From assembly GCA_018052705.1 (NCBI GenBank), contig JAGPMW010000019.1, forward strand, positions 1 to 41,544: a stretch of DNA of 41,544 bases, given 5' to 3'. Of the stretch, positions 16,178 through 24,314 are shown one piece after another. This DNA comes from Selenomonas sp. (GTDB taxonomy: Bacteria; Bacillota; Negativicutes; Selenomonadales; Selenomonadaceae). Both the position numbers and the translations under genes were made by a program. The stretch's first letter is position 1; each line of letters starts with the position of its first letter. The notes below the pieces were generated by a model that saw nothing but the letters and a program-made list of their open reading frames with translations, was not told the DNA's origin and made no database searches.

Positions 16178-16786
16178 CTAGATTCTGCCACCAGCAGCCC
16201 GCACAATCGCCTCGGCTACTTCTTTGATGGTCAAACGTTTCGTCATAGCATAGCGCTGAATACGCCGATAGGCCTCCTGTTCACTGAGCTTATGCGCCGC
16301 CATAAGAATCCCCTTAGCCCGGTCTACAGTCTTGCGCAGTTCCAGCGAATCCTTGAGCTTGTCCAGTTCCTGTTCCAGCCCCTGCATTTCCTGCCAGCGG
16401 GAAAGTGCGATTTCCATGGCGGGAAAGAGATTGCTTTCTTTTACAGGTTTCACCAGATAGCCGAGCACACCGGAGTCTTTAGCCTGTTCAACGATCTCAG
16501 GCTGACTGAAAGCAGTGAGAAGCAATACAGGAGCCAGCTTGGCTTCTGATATCTTGCGGGCCGCCGTGATACCATCCATATCCGGCATCTTGATATCCAT
16601 GATGACGAGATCCGGCCGATGCATACGCGTGAGATCAACGGCTTTGCGCCCATCGGTGGCCTCTCCCACGACTTCATGCCCGGCATCCTCCAGCATCTCA
16701 CGCAGATCGAGACGAATGATGGACTCATTATCCGCAATAACCAGCCGCAGAGATTTTGATTTCATGCTTTCTTTTGCTTTTTCCAT
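16178..16786 (-). CDS. ANTAR-domain response regulator (RNA-binding antiterminator, EutV/PdtaR-like)
   Basis: A 202-residue protein. Residues ~13-125 are a receiver domain with RLVIADNES, the phospho-acceptor aspartate in LVIMDIKMPDMDG (about residue 62), and GYLVKPV. A helix follows, and residues ~140-200 are an ANTAR domain (RAKGILMAAHKLSEQEAYRR). ANTAR proteins dimerise on phosphorylation and bind paired RNA hairpins with A1/G4 hexaloops to prevent termination. The start at 16786 follows GGAG, which overlaps the end of the kinase gene. It is co-transcribed with the kinase 5 bases upstream. Typical targets are ethanolamine or nitrogen genes; the amt leader at 32659-32717 is a candidate target in this window. 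Confidence 0.93.
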   Translation of the reverse strand: MEKAKESMKSKSLRLVIADNESIIRLDLREMLEDAGHEVVGEATDGRKAVDLTRMHRPDLVIMDIKMPDMDGITAARKISEAKLAPVLLLTAFSQPEIVEQAKDSGVLGYLVKPVKESNLFPAMEIALSRWQEMQGLEQELDKLKDSLELRKTVDRAKGILMAAHKLSEQEAYRRIQRYAMTKRLTIKEVAEAIVRAAGGRI

Positions 16787-16791
16787 CTTTC

Positions 16792-18255
16792 TTACTCCTC
16801 CAAACTCTGTATCACGATATGATCCTCTTCGGTTTCACTCTTGGGCAGCCGGATGCGGGCATGAGTGCCATGGCCGGCCCCGCGTGAATCATTTTCCAGT
16901 ACAAAGCTGCCACCAAGGTCGCCCTCAATGAGCGTCCGTACAATTGACAGTCCCAGTGAGCGGGTCTTTCTGGGATTGAAACCTGCTGGCAGACCAGCAC
17001 CATCATCGTAAAGATCGAGCTGCCAATGCTCAGGTTCCTCCTGCACTGCCAATCCGATTGTTCCAGAAAGGCGGCCTTCAAAAGCATGCTCCATCGCATT
17101 GAGCACCAATTCATTGAGCACAAGGGCCAGCGAGCTGGCAAACTTCGAAGGCAGTACGACATCGGGACCGCTGAATTCGGTGCGCACCAGAAATTCGCTG
17201 TCGGCCATATCATGCGCTGCCAGCTCAAAGATCTGTCGCATGACCTGCTGGACATTGATTGCTTCTGTGCCCTGCTGCGAGAGGAATTCGTGAACCACGG
17301 AGATTGAAAGGACGCGATTCACGCTTTCCTCCAATGCTGCCTGTACTTCTTCTGACTTGCTTCGCCGGGCCTGCAGCCGCAAAAGACTCGCAATCGTCTG
17401 CAGGTTGTTCTTGACCCGGTGGTGGATTTCCTGAATGACTGCCGACTTAATGCGGATCTCCTTATCCTTGGCACGGGTCTCGGTTACATCAGACAGGATA
17501 ACTACACGGCGGATCAGCTGTCCGCCTTCCTGCAGATCGATCTGGCGCCGGATGAGCGTGAGATTTCCGGCAGTCAGTTCCTTTTGCCATGGGCGCTCGC
17601 GTTCCATCGTCTCGCGCATAACATGGCGGGTCAGCTGGCGGTCGAACAAATGACAGCCGCGCAGACTGCCGACCCCGAGAACCCGATAGATACGCTGCGC
17701 CGAAGCATTGGCAAATACGATACGGCTGAACTGATCCGTGATGAGAATACCGTCACTGGCCGATATAGACTGATATTGTGCCGCTTCGGCCCCTTTTCGT
17801 GCATTAACCAGTACATCCACTGCTGTCGCAAGCAGACAGGGGAACCCGTCAATCTGCAGCCGGTCTCCATCGACCTCAAAGCTCACTACGCCGATGACCT
17901 GCGTGCCATCATGGATCGCAAAAGTATACATATCGATAAGCGATCCATAGGTCCATTCACGCTTGCCCCGTCCGGGCAGACCAGTCCGAAGTGTATCCTG
18001 CACCAATGGTTCTTCCAAAGCACTTTGCAGTCGGCCACATTCGGTTGGTTTCGTATTCATATAGACCGTATGCGGCCGTTCCTGTGCCAGGACGAGCAGA
18101 CGTCCCGATTGTTTCGCGGGGACATAGGCTTTCAACTGGCCATGGGCCAGATCAGCCAGAAACGGGAATACTACGCTCATGCGCTCTAACAGACCAGTCT
18201 GTCTTACGGTCAGATCCGTGTGTTCCCGGCACAATGCCGAAATCGTCATCATCAT
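16792..18255 (-). CDS. Sensor histidine kinase, HWE/HisKA_2 type with PAS domain (EutW/PdtaS-like)
   Basis: A soluble kinase of 487 residues with no membrane segment. Residues ~1-150 look like a GAF-type sensory domain (the family's histidine kinase N domain), ~160-265 a PAS domain (ISASDGILITDQFSRIVFAN), then the HisKA_2 dimer/phosphoacceptor helix EIHHRVKNNLQTIASLLRLQ (histidine near 285), and an ATPase domain with LVLNELVLNAMEHAF (N box), DDGAGLPAGF (G1) and SLGLSIVRTLI (G2). It should phosphorylate the ANTAR regulator next door. Three tandem ATGs occur; I chose 18255, with GGGAG 7 bases upstream. Confidence 0.92.
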   Translation of the reverse strand: MMMTISALCREHTDLTVRQTGLLERMSVVFPFLADLAHGQLKAYVPAKQSGRLLVLAQERPHTVYMNTKPTECGRLQSALEEPLVQDTLRTGLPGRGKREWTYGSLIDMYTFAIHDGTQVIGVVSFEVDGDRLQIDGFPCLLATAVDVLVNARKGAEAAQYQSISASDGILITDQFSRIVFANASAQRIYRVLGVGSLRGCHLFDRQLTRHVMRETMERERPWQKELTAGNLTLIRRQIDLQEGGQLIRRVVILSDVTETRAKDKEIRIKSAVIQEIHHRVKNNLQTIASLLRLQARRSKSEEVQAALEESVNRVLSISVVHEFLSQQGTEAINVQQVMRQIFELAAHDMADSEFLVRTEFSGPDVVLPSKFASSLALVLNELVLNAMEHAFEGRLSGTIGLAVQEEPEHWQLDLYDDGAGLPAGFNPRKTRSLGLSIVRTLIEGDLGGSFVLENDSRGAGHGTHARIRLPKSETEEDHIVIQSLEE

Positions 18256-18284
18256 AATCCACTCCCTCGAAAACATCTTCTTTT

Positions 18285-18290
18285 AGTATA
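18285..18290 (-). promoter_or_regulatory. Candidate -10 box for the kinase-regulator operon
   Basis: Minus strand TATACT 30 bases before the kinase start. The -35 region is only an A/T-rich TTTATT inside the tsaD terminator tail, so the promoter is weak or regulated. Confidence 0.35.
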
Positions 18291-18299
18291 GCAGACTTC

Positions 18300-18362
18300 T
18301 TATAATAATAAAAAAGAAGCAGAAAGATTCCCCAGCTTTCGCCCGCGATTCTCTCCACTTCT
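18300..18362 (-). terminator. Terminator after tsaD
   Basis: Minus strand AGAAGTGGAGAGA pairs with TCTTTCTGCTTCT (13 pairs, three G-U) across a 22-base loop, followed by a long T-rich run (complement of 18300-18314). Confidence 0.6.
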
Positions 18363-18373
18363 TTGTGGTTTGC

Positions 18374-19414
18374 TTATTCTTCTTTTTTATCTTCGAGTCC
18401 CAGCCCCGGCACTGCGTTGAGATACAGGTCGCTGAAACGTCCAGCCTGCGCCTGATAGTATCCGCGGCAGCCGATCATGGCTGCATTATCGGTACAAAGG
18501 ATTTTGGACGGATAGGAAAACTTCACACCACGCCGTGCAGCTTCTTCGCGCAGCCGCAGCTCGAGGCCGCTATTGGCGGCCACGCCCCCCGCCAGCACCA
18601 GCGTATCACGTCCGGCTTCCTGGACGGCCTGGAACGCCTTCCCCACCAGCACCTCAATAACCGAGTGCTGGAAAGACGCCGCGATATCCGGCTTATTGAG
18701 CTCGTGATCCTTCATCTTCTCACTGTTGATGTAGTTGAGCACCGCCGACTTCAGACCGCTGAAGCTGAACTCCAAATTCCCCTTTTCAGTCAAAGCCTGA
18801 GGAAAGTCTATCGCTAACGGATTGCCTTCCTTTGCCAGCGCATCAATGCGCGGACCGCCCGGATATGGCAGACCCATGACACGGGCAATCTTGTCAAAGG
18901 CTTCGCCGGCCGCATCATCGCGGGTCTGCCCCATCATCTTAAAGTGGTTGTAGCCCCGTACATCAACGAGTGCTGTATGTCCACCAGAAACGACCAGTGC
19001 CATGAACGGCGGCTCCAGCTCCGGTGAAGACAGGAAGTTGGCAAAAATATGTCCTTCCAGATGATTCACCCCAATGAGTGGCACACCGAGTGAAAACGCC
19101 AGGGACTTCGCTGCCGAAACACCGACCAGCAGTGCCCCAACCAGGCCAGGTCCATAGGTCACAGCAACCTGATCGATGTCTTTAAGCCCTACTCCCGCCG
19201 TGCGGATACACTCATCAATAACCGGCATAATATTGACGATATGCTTGCGGGAGGCAATCTCCGGCACAACACCGCCAAACTTCTGATGCACCGGAATCTG
19301 GGTCGAGATGATATTCGCGAGAACTTCCCGCCCGCCCCGCAGCACCGCTGCCGAGGTCTCATCACAGCTGGACTCAATGGCCAGTGTCAGTATCTCTTCT
19401 TGCTTCTTCTCCAT
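18374..19414 (-). CDS. tsaD: tRNA N6-adenosine threonylcarbamoyltransferase TsaD
   Basis: A 346-residue essential enzyme that transfers threonylcarbamoyl from TC-AMP to A37 of ANN-decoding tRNAs (t6A). ASKHA-fold motifs are present: LAIESSCDETSAAVL (residues 10-24), VTYGPGLVGALLVG, the metal-binding histidines in GVNHLEGHIFANF, LVVSGGHTALV, and LAGGVAANSGLE. It works with TsaB and TsaE, encoded just upstream in the same operon (tsaE-tsaB-rimI-tsaD); TsaC/YwlC is not in the window. It begins 24 bases after the rimI stop. Confidence 0.97.
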   Translation of the reverse strand: MEKKQEEILTLAIESSCDETSAAVLRGGREVLANIISTQIPVHQKFGGVVPEIASRKHIVNIMPVIDECIRTAGVGLKDIDQVAVTYGPGLVGALLVGVSAAKSLAFSLGVPLIGVNHLEGHIFANFLSSPELEPPFMALVVSGGHTALVDVRGYNHFKMMGQTRDDAAGEAFDKIARVMGLPYPGGPRIDALAKEGNPLAIDFPQALTEKGNLEFSFSGLKSAVLNYINSEKMKDHELNKPDIAASFQHSVIEVLVGKAFQAVQEAGRDTLVLAGGVAANSGLELRLREEAARRGVKFSYPSKILCTDNAAMIGCRGYYQAQAGRFSDLYLNAVPGLGLEDKKEE

Positions 19415-19438
19415 AAACGTAAAAACTCCAAACCACGA

Positions 19439-19912
19439 TCATAGTTTCGTATTCCACATAATGATGGCATCCTCACCATCGTCCTGATAATAGTGCGGCC
19501 GACGGCCAGCCTCCTTGAAGCCATAGCCCCGGTAAAGTGCCAACGCTGGTGCATTGCTCGGCCTGACCTCCAGCGTCATTGCTGTGACGCTCTTAGCCTT
19601 GACCGCCTCGATAATTGCCCCGAACAGACTGGTACCGACATGATGTCCCCGATACTCGGGCAGAATTGCTACATTGGTAATCTGTGACTCCTCATAGGAA
19701 ATCCAGCAGCCCACATAGCCAATCACGCGTTCACCATCGAGTGCGAGCAGATAGATGGTATTCTCATTGGCGGCATCTTTCCAAAAAGCTTCCCTTGACC
19801 AGGGAATAGCAAAGCAGGCTTTCTCGACGATTTCCACTGCATCGGCATCCTCAGGCGCCATTTCCCGGAATGTCAGCGACGCAAAATCTACGCCTGCAGG
19901 CTTAGGTTCCAT
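19439..19912 (-). CDS. rimI: Ribosomal-protein-alanine N-acetyltransferase RimI
   Basis: A 157-residue GNAT-fold protein that acetylates the N-terminal alanine of ribosomal protein S18 (and other proteins) using acetyl-CoA. Visible: FREMAPEDADAVEIVEKACF at the front, the acetyl-CoA motif A in ILPEYRGHHVGTSLF (residues ~78-92), and the C-terminal LEVRPSNAPALALYRGYGF plus IMWNTKL, which are RimI-like. Its ATG overlaps the tsaB stop by one base (TAATG), so it is translationally coupled. Its place between tsaB and tsaD is a common Firmicutes arrangement. Confidence 0.95.
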   Translation of the reverse strand: MEPKPAGVDFASLTFREMAPEDADAVEIVEKACFAIPWSREAFWKDAANENTIYLLALDGERVIGYVGCWISYEESQITNVAILPEYRGHHVGTSLFGAIIEAVKAKSVTAMTLEVRPSNAPALALYRGYGFKEAGRRPHYYQDDGEDAIIMWNTKL

Positions 19913-20646
19913 TACATCTCCTCCGTCGGTTTCGTCTTACCAGCTTCCTCCGGATGACGTTTCTCCCAAAGGACCTCCGCTTCACTGCGGCGGATATAGA
20001 CCGGCTCGATGGCCATGACGCTATCCTGATGACCATCCTTCAGCTCAGCCAGCCCCAGCATGGCTACACAGGCTGCCCGTGGCATCAGAATATTTGCTGG
20101 AGCCGTCATAACACCTGCGGGCAGTTCCATCCTGCCCACAATCTTCTTCTGAACAACATCTCCGGTGAGCAGAACCGGCTCGGCTAACGTGGCGCAGGCA
20201 GCCACGATATCTGTGACTTTAGCAACTTCAACCGGCTCCACGACCATGAGCTTCCCCTGCTCCCAGCGGTAACTCTCAACATAGGCGTTGCCCTTCTGAG
20301 CATCCAGCAGACTGACGATACGCACCCCCGGCACCGGCACATGATATGCCAGCGCTTTAAGCGTCGAAATCCCGACTACTGGCAGATTTAGTGAATAGGC
20401 CATTGCCTTGGCCGCTGCCAGCCCAATGCGCAGCCCCGTAAACGAACCCGGCCCAATGCTGACCGCAATTCCCTCAAGATCTTCTTTATTGACGGCAGCC
20501 ATCCGTAACACTTGCTCGATATGCGGCATCAACGTCTCCGAATGGGTCAGTCTGGCCTGCATCGTCAGTTCTGCCGACAGCTTTCCTTCATCAGCAACAG
20601 CAACACTCGATACCTGCGTTGCCGTATCAATGGCCAGAATGGACAA
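19912..20646 (-). CDS. tsaB: tRNA threonylcarbamoyladenosine biosynthesis protein TsaB
   Basis: A 244-residue ASKHA-fold, catalytically inactive TsaD paralogue that forms the TsaBDE complex. Motifs: MSILAIDTATQVSSVAVAD at the N-terminus, SIGPGSFTGLRIGLAAAKAM (residues ~67-86), and VGISTLKALAY. The C-terminal region is variable, as usual. It overlaps tsaE by 20 bases and rimI by one, showing a compact operon. Confidence 0.95.
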   Translation of the reverse strand: MSILAIDTATQVSSVAVADEGKLSAELTMQARLTHSETLMPHIEQVLRMAAVNKEDLEGIAVSIGPGSFTGLRIGLAAAKAMAYSLNLPVVGISTLKALAYHVPVPGVRIVSLLDAQKGNAYVESYRWEQGKLMVVEPVEVAKVTDIVAACATLAEPVLLTGDVVQKKIVGRMELPAGVMTAPANILMPRAACVAMLGLAELKDGHQDSVMAIEPVYIRRSEAEVLWEKRHPEEAGKTKPTEEM

Positions 20647-21109
20647 ATGACTCCAACTCCTTTATGAACTCCTGATTTCTCTCTCCCACGCTGGCGAACT
20701 CGAATCGGCGGCTGTCTTCCGTCCCCTTGGCCCGCATAATACAGACCCGGACGTAGTCATCCGGCAACGAATCGGGGAACTTATCGGGCCACTCGATGAC
20801 CACAATTCCCTCCGGCTCTTCCGTGTATTCATAAAAGCCGATATCGTCCAACTCATCCTCTGTTTCCAGCCGGTAAAGGTCAAAATGGTAGATGCGGCAA
20901 ATCCCTTCATATACATTCATCAGATTGAATGTAGGGCTTGTCACCTCTCCCTCGACGCCAAGGGTATGAGCAAGACTCTGTACAAAAAGAGTCTTGCCTG
21001 CCCCAAGATCGCCCTCCAGGCAAAGCACGGTTCCCTCCCGGATCTTTTGGCCCACCAGCTCGGCTAGGTGTCCAGTCTCATCGGGAGAATTCGTCATACA
21101 GGTAAACAT
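20627..21109 (-). CDS. tsaE: tRNA threonylcarbamoyladenosine biosynthesis ATPase TsaE
   Basis: A 160-residue P-loop ATPase that drives turnover of the TsaBDE complex. Walker A is CLEGDLGAGKTLFVQSLA (residues ~31-48); SPTFNLMNVYEG and IYHFDLYRLE follow, with the conserved VVIEWPDKFPDSLPDD (residues ~103-118). First gene of the t6A operon. AGGAG lies 11 bases before the ATG at 21109; an ATG four codons later is possible. No clear -35 is visible upstream. Confidence 0.95.
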   Translation of the reverse strand: MFTCMTNSPDETGHLAELVGQKIREGTVLCLEGDLGAGKTLFVQSLAHTLGVEGEVTSPTFNLMNVYEGICRIYHFDLYRLETEDELDDIGFYEYTEEPEGIVVIEWPDKFPDSLPDDYVRVCIMRAKGTEDSRRFEFASVGERNQEFIKELESFVHSGH

Positions 21110-21430
21110 TCGTTATGTCTCTCCTAATAAATATAGATTGTATAAACTCATCCAGTTCATCATTATATCACGAAGCGAGCCAGCGGTAAACTTATTCCCC
21201 CTCCAAGTAGTTAATAATTACTATTCGTTAATAACATATTCAAGAAAATGCGATACGGTTAGTATTTTAGAGTAAATAAGACTATAATAAATTTAATCTA
21301 ATTTATTGATGAAATTTGATCATTTATATTTCTACAGATATCACCTATAATTTAAACATACCAAGGGAGCAACACCAATTACAAATAATTATTGGTTTTC
21401 ATGTATTGTATTTTTAGGAGGTTTTTAATT
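21110..21430 (+). promoter_or_regulatory. A/T-rich divergent intergenic region with rubrerythrin promoter
   Basis: This ~320-base, strongly A/T-rich region separates divergent tsaE and the rubrerythrin gene. The best plus-strand -10 is TATAAT at 21346-21351 with only an A/T-rich -35, suggesting activation or derepression. A short dyad CCAAT...ATTGG (21375-21395) lies in the leader. PerR- or Fur-like A/T boxes could hide here, but none matches well enough to call. No reading frame is convincing. Confidence 0.45.
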
Positions 21431-21976
21431 ATGAAGAAATTTGTTTGCACCGTCTGCGGTTATGTTTATGAAGGCGAAAAAGCACCAGAGGAATGCCCGG
21501 TATGTAAAGCTCCGGCATCAAAATTCATCGAGCAGAGCGGCGATATGACGTTCGCGGACGAGCATCATGTCGGTACGGCTAAAGATGTAGATCCGCGCAT
21601 CCTTGAGGGCCTGCGTCAGAACTTCACCGGCGAGTGCTCCGAAGTCGGCATGTATCTCGCTATGAGCCGTCAGGCTGACCGCGAGGGGTATCCGGAGATT
21701 GCCGAAGCATACAAGCGCTATGCCTTCGAAGAAGCAGAGCATGCATCCAAATTTGCTGAGCTTCTGGGTGAAGTCCTCACCGACAGCACGAAGAAAAACC
21801 TCATGATGCGTATTGATGCTGAGCATGGTGCCTGCGCGGGTAAGAAAGAGCTGGCAACACTGGCTAAACAGCTGAACCTCGATGCTGTCCATGACACGGT
21901 TCATGAAATGGCAAAAGACGAAGCACGTCACGGCCGTGGTTTCAAAGGCCTGTTCGATCGTTACTTCGGTAAATAA
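21431..21976 (+). CDS. Reverse rubrerythrin (NADH-dependent peroxidase type)
   Basis: A 181-residue oxidative-stress protein. Residues 1-38 are a rubredoxin domain with two CxxC pairs (FVCTVCGY and EECPVCKAP) and residues ~50-181 a ferritin-like diiron domain ([53 protein letters not shown]). Having the rubredoxin at the N-terminus is the 'reverse' order found in anaerobes. It reduces hydrogen peroxide to water with electrons from NAD(P)H via a partner reductase. The ATG at 21431 follows TAGGAGG and starts at the rubredoxin domain. Monocistronic, with its own terminator. Confidence 0.93.
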   Translation: MKKFVCTVCGYVYEGEKAPEECPVCKAPASKFIEQSGDMTFADEHHVGTAKDVDPRILEGLRQNFTGECSEVGMYLAMSRQADREGYPEIAEAYKRYAFEEAEHASKFAELLGEVLTDSTKKNLMMRIDAEHGACAGKKELATLAKQLNLDAVHDTVHEMAKDEARHGRGFKGLFDRYFGK

Positions 21977-22024
21977 TCCAATAAATTCAACCTGTTTCCC
22001 CCCGGAAACATACGAACATACATC

Positions 22025-22073
22025 AAAAAAGACCAACATTGTGATCCCAAAGTCACAATGATGGTCTTTTTCT
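22025..22073 (+). terminator. Rubrerythrin terminator
   Basis: AAAAGACCAACATTGTGA pairs with TCACAATGATGGTCTTTT (one mismatch), followed by TTTTTCTTA; A-runs on the other side make it bidirectional. Confidence 0.93.
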
Positions 22074-22091
22074 TATGCTTTGCGGGCAAAA

Positions 22092-22200
22092 TTATGCAAT
22101 CAGCAAAGCGGCCGGATCAAAGCCGATCTCATGAATAAAGTGAAACAGTTCAACGTCATTGATTGGATTGATCCCTCCCCGTGTCCCTACATCTTTATAT
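22092..22200 (-). pseudogene. Unidentified C-terminal gene fragment
   Basis: One minus-strand frame reads protein-like without a start codon: VGTRGGINPINDVELFHFI then HEIGFDPAALLIA and TAA at 22092-22094. No ribosome site or upstream domain exists before the ABC-F stop 58 bases away. I do not recognise the family. It could be a decayed gene tail or a chance frame. Confidence 0.3.
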
Positions 22201-22257
22201 ATTTTATTTTATCCTAATCTTATTCTAAGAAAAGATTACTCGCTATGTATGGATTTG

Positions 22258-23814
22258 TCAAACAATTTTTGTTGACCAGCTCTCAATATTCCAGACAGAG
22301 TCCACTACGCCTTCATAAAACTCTGGTTCATGCGAAACCAGCAGCACTGTCCCCTTATATTCCTGAATTGCCCGGCGCAGTTCCTTCTTTGCCTCCACAT
22401 CAAGATGATTGGTCGGCTCATCGAGCACCAGCAGATTGACCGGTTTTTGCATGATTTTGCAAAGACGGACTTTCGCTGCCTCACCACCTGAAAGGGCCAG
22501 CATCTTGGTCGTGATATGCTCATTCGTCAGGCCGCAGGAAGCCAGTGCTGCGCGCACCTCATAATTGCTCATACCTGGATACGTCTGCCAGAGCTCATCA
22601 AGCGCCGTGTTCTGATTGCCCGCTGCACTCTCCTGCTCAAAGTAACCAAAGCTCACGAACTCACCAAGCTCCACCGCTCCTGCAACTGGCTTGATGATCC
22701 CCAGCAGCGTCTTCAGGAGCGTCGATTTGCCCAGTCCATTCGTCCCGCGAATAGCAATCTTTTTACCTCGCTCCACCTGGATATCCACCGGATTCGTCAA
22801 CGGCATATCATAGCCCAGTACCAGCCGCTTGCCCTCAATCACAAAACGTGACGGCGTCCGGTCCGACTGGAAATGAAAATGTGGCTGCGGCTTTTCCTGC
22901 CGTTTCATCAGCACATCCATTTTATCCAGGCGCTTCTGACGGCTGTTCGCCATGCCACGCGTCGCCACACGGGCCTTGTTACGCTGGATAAAGTCCTGTT
23001 CTTTCTTGATTTCCGCCTGCTGGCGCTCATAAGCCGCTTCTTCCTGACGGCGCTTGAGTGCTGCCATTTCCTCAAACTTCTCATAGCTGCCGGTATAGCG
23101 GTTGAGCTGGAAGTTATCCACATGATAGATCACATTCGTGACCATATTAAGAAACGGTACATCATGCGACACGAGAATAAAGGCATTCTCATAGTTCTGC
23201 AGATAGTTCGTAAGCCAGTTGATATGCTCAACATCCAGATAGTTGGTCGGCTCATCGAGAATAAGGATTTCCGGATTCTGCAGCAGCAGTTTAGTTAAAA
23301 GCACCTTGGTACGCTGTCCGCCCGACAGCTCATCAACTTTACGGTCAAGACCGATATCACGCAAGCCAAGACCACCAGATACTTCTTCAATCCGGGCATC
23401 GATCATATAGTAACTGCCCGCTTCCAGCATATCCTGAATATCGCCGACATCTTTCATGAGCTGATCGACTTCTGCCGGCGTCGCATCGCCCATCTTATCG
23501 TAGGCGGCCAGCATTTCCTTCTCAGCCGTCACCATATCATCAAATGCCATGCGCAGGGTATCACGAATAGTCATCCCTGCCTTGAGCACTGCATGCTGGT
23601 CCAGATAGCCAACCTTTGCACGCTTCGCCCATTCCACGGTCCCCTCATCCGGGGTCAACTGACCAGTAATAATAGAAAGAAACGTCGATTTTCCCTCACC
23701 ATTTGCACCAACCAACGCAACGTGCTCACCCTTGAGCAGCCGAAAACTGACGTCCTCAAAGATCTGACGTCCGCCATAGCCGTGGGATAAGTGAGATACG
23801 TTCAAAATGCTCAT
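22258..23814 (-). CDS. ABC-F family ATPase (ribosome-associated)
   Basis: A 518-residue soluble protein with two ABC ATPase cassettes and no membrane domain. Cassette 1: GANGEGKST (residue ~37), LSGGQRTKV, ILILDEPTNYLDVEHINWL. Cassette 2: GTNGLGKST (~350), LSGGEAAKVRLC, LVLDEPTNHLDVEAKKEL. Between them is the charged P-site-tRNA interaction motif linker (RRQEEAAYERQQAEIKKEQD). It resembles the YbiT/YkpA-like group. ABC-F proteins act on stalled ribosomes; some give antibiotic resistance. The ~170-base leader contains a promoter and a strong terminator, as in inducible ABC-F genes. Confidence 0.9.
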   Translation of the reverse strand: MSILNVSHLSHGYGGRQIFEDVSFRLLKGEHVALVGANGEGKSTFLSIITGQLTPDEGTVEWAKRAKVGYLDQHAVLKAGMTIRDTLRMAFDDMVTAEKEMLAAYDKMGDATPAEVDQLMKDVGDIQDMLEAGSYYMIDARIEEVSGGLGLRDIGLDRKVDELSGGQRTKVLLTKLLLQNPEILILDEPTNYLDVEHINWLTNYLQNYENAFILVSHDVPFLNMVTNVIYHVDNFQLNRYTGSYEKFEEMAALKRRQEEAAYERQQAEIKKEQDFIQRNKARVATRGMANSRQKRLDKMDVLMKRQEKPQPHFHFQSDRTPSRFVIEGKRLVLGYDMPLTNPVDIQVERGKKIAIRGTNGLGKSTLLKTLLGIIKPVAGAVELGEFVSFGYFEQESAAGNQNTALDELWQTYPGMSNYEVRAALASCGLTNEHITTKMLALSGGEAAKVRLCKIMQKPVNLLVLDEPTNHLDVEAKKELRRAIQEYKGTVLLVSHEPEFYEGVVDSVWNIESWSTKIV

Positions 23815-23878
23815 AAATGTTTCACAGTTCCTTTCTATTTTCCACTCTCTTCATCTCAAATGATGATGACCTGCGTCT

Positions 23879-23909
23879 AAAAAAGAGCTGTCCACCTCTG
23901 AACAGCTCT
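23879..23909 (-). terminator. Leader attenuator of the ABC-F gene
   Basis: Minus strand AGAGCTGT pairs with ACAGCTCT around a 10-base loop, directly followed by TTTTTT. It lies ~70 bases before the ABC-F start and downstream of the gene's promoter, so transcripts should end here unless antiterminated. Confidence 0.8.
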
Positions 23910-23989
23910 CCAATGAACAAAACAATGCCTTCCGGACAACGAGCCAAAAGCCTTCCCCAATATTTCAATCAGGAAAATTTAACAAATTA

Positions 23990-24018
23990 ATCATACACTA
24001 AAACATACGCAAATGCAA
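23990..24018 (-). promoter_or_regulatory. Promoter of the ABC-F leader
   Basis: Minus strand TTGCAT (24013-24018), 17-base spacer, TATGAT (23990-23995). The transcript would start near 23983. Nothing recognisable lies in 24019-24120. Confidence 0.65.
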
Positions 24019-24124
24019 GACAGCCTGCACCTGCCCCCCAGGACTGGCGTCACTTTCCAGAATAATTGTATGCGTTAATAAAGGCTCCTCTCCCAGCTGT
24101 GCGTTTGCCTTATTTTATACCAGA

Positions 24125-24172
24125 AAACCAAAAACGGTCTGAAAAACTCCTATCAGAGTCTCTCAAACCGTT
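24125..24172 (-). terminator. Terminator of tRNA-Pro
   Basis: Minus strand AACGGTTTGA pairs with TCAGACCGTT, with an inner ACTC/GAGT stem, followed by TTTTTGGTTTT; 12 bases after the tRNA 3' end. Confidence 0.75.
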
Positions 24173-24183
24173 ATATACCTAAA

Positions 24184-24260
24184 TGGTCGGAACGACGGGA
24201 TTTGAACCCACGACCTCTTCCACCCCAAGGAAGCGCGCTACCAAACTGCGCTACGTCCCG
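24184..24260 (-). tRNA. tRNA-Pro (anticodon GGG), CCA encoded
   Basis: A complete cloverleaf. Acceptor stem CGGGACG/CGTTCCG; D arm GCGC...GCGC; anticodon stem CTTCC/GGAAG with loop TTGGGGT giving anticodon GGG; T arm GTGGG-TTCAAAT-CCCGT; discriminator A and genomic CCA (complement of 24184-24186). Confidence 0.96.
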
Positions 24261-24314
24261 AACAATAAATATTATAATGCTTTTAGCTGATTTTGTAAAG
24301 CGATCTTAGACGAT

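Noticed and set aside
21370..21400. PerR- or Fur-type operator before the rubrerythrin gene
   Set aside because: A/T-rich stretches resemble such boxes by composition, but no match to the 15- or 19-base consensus was good enough.
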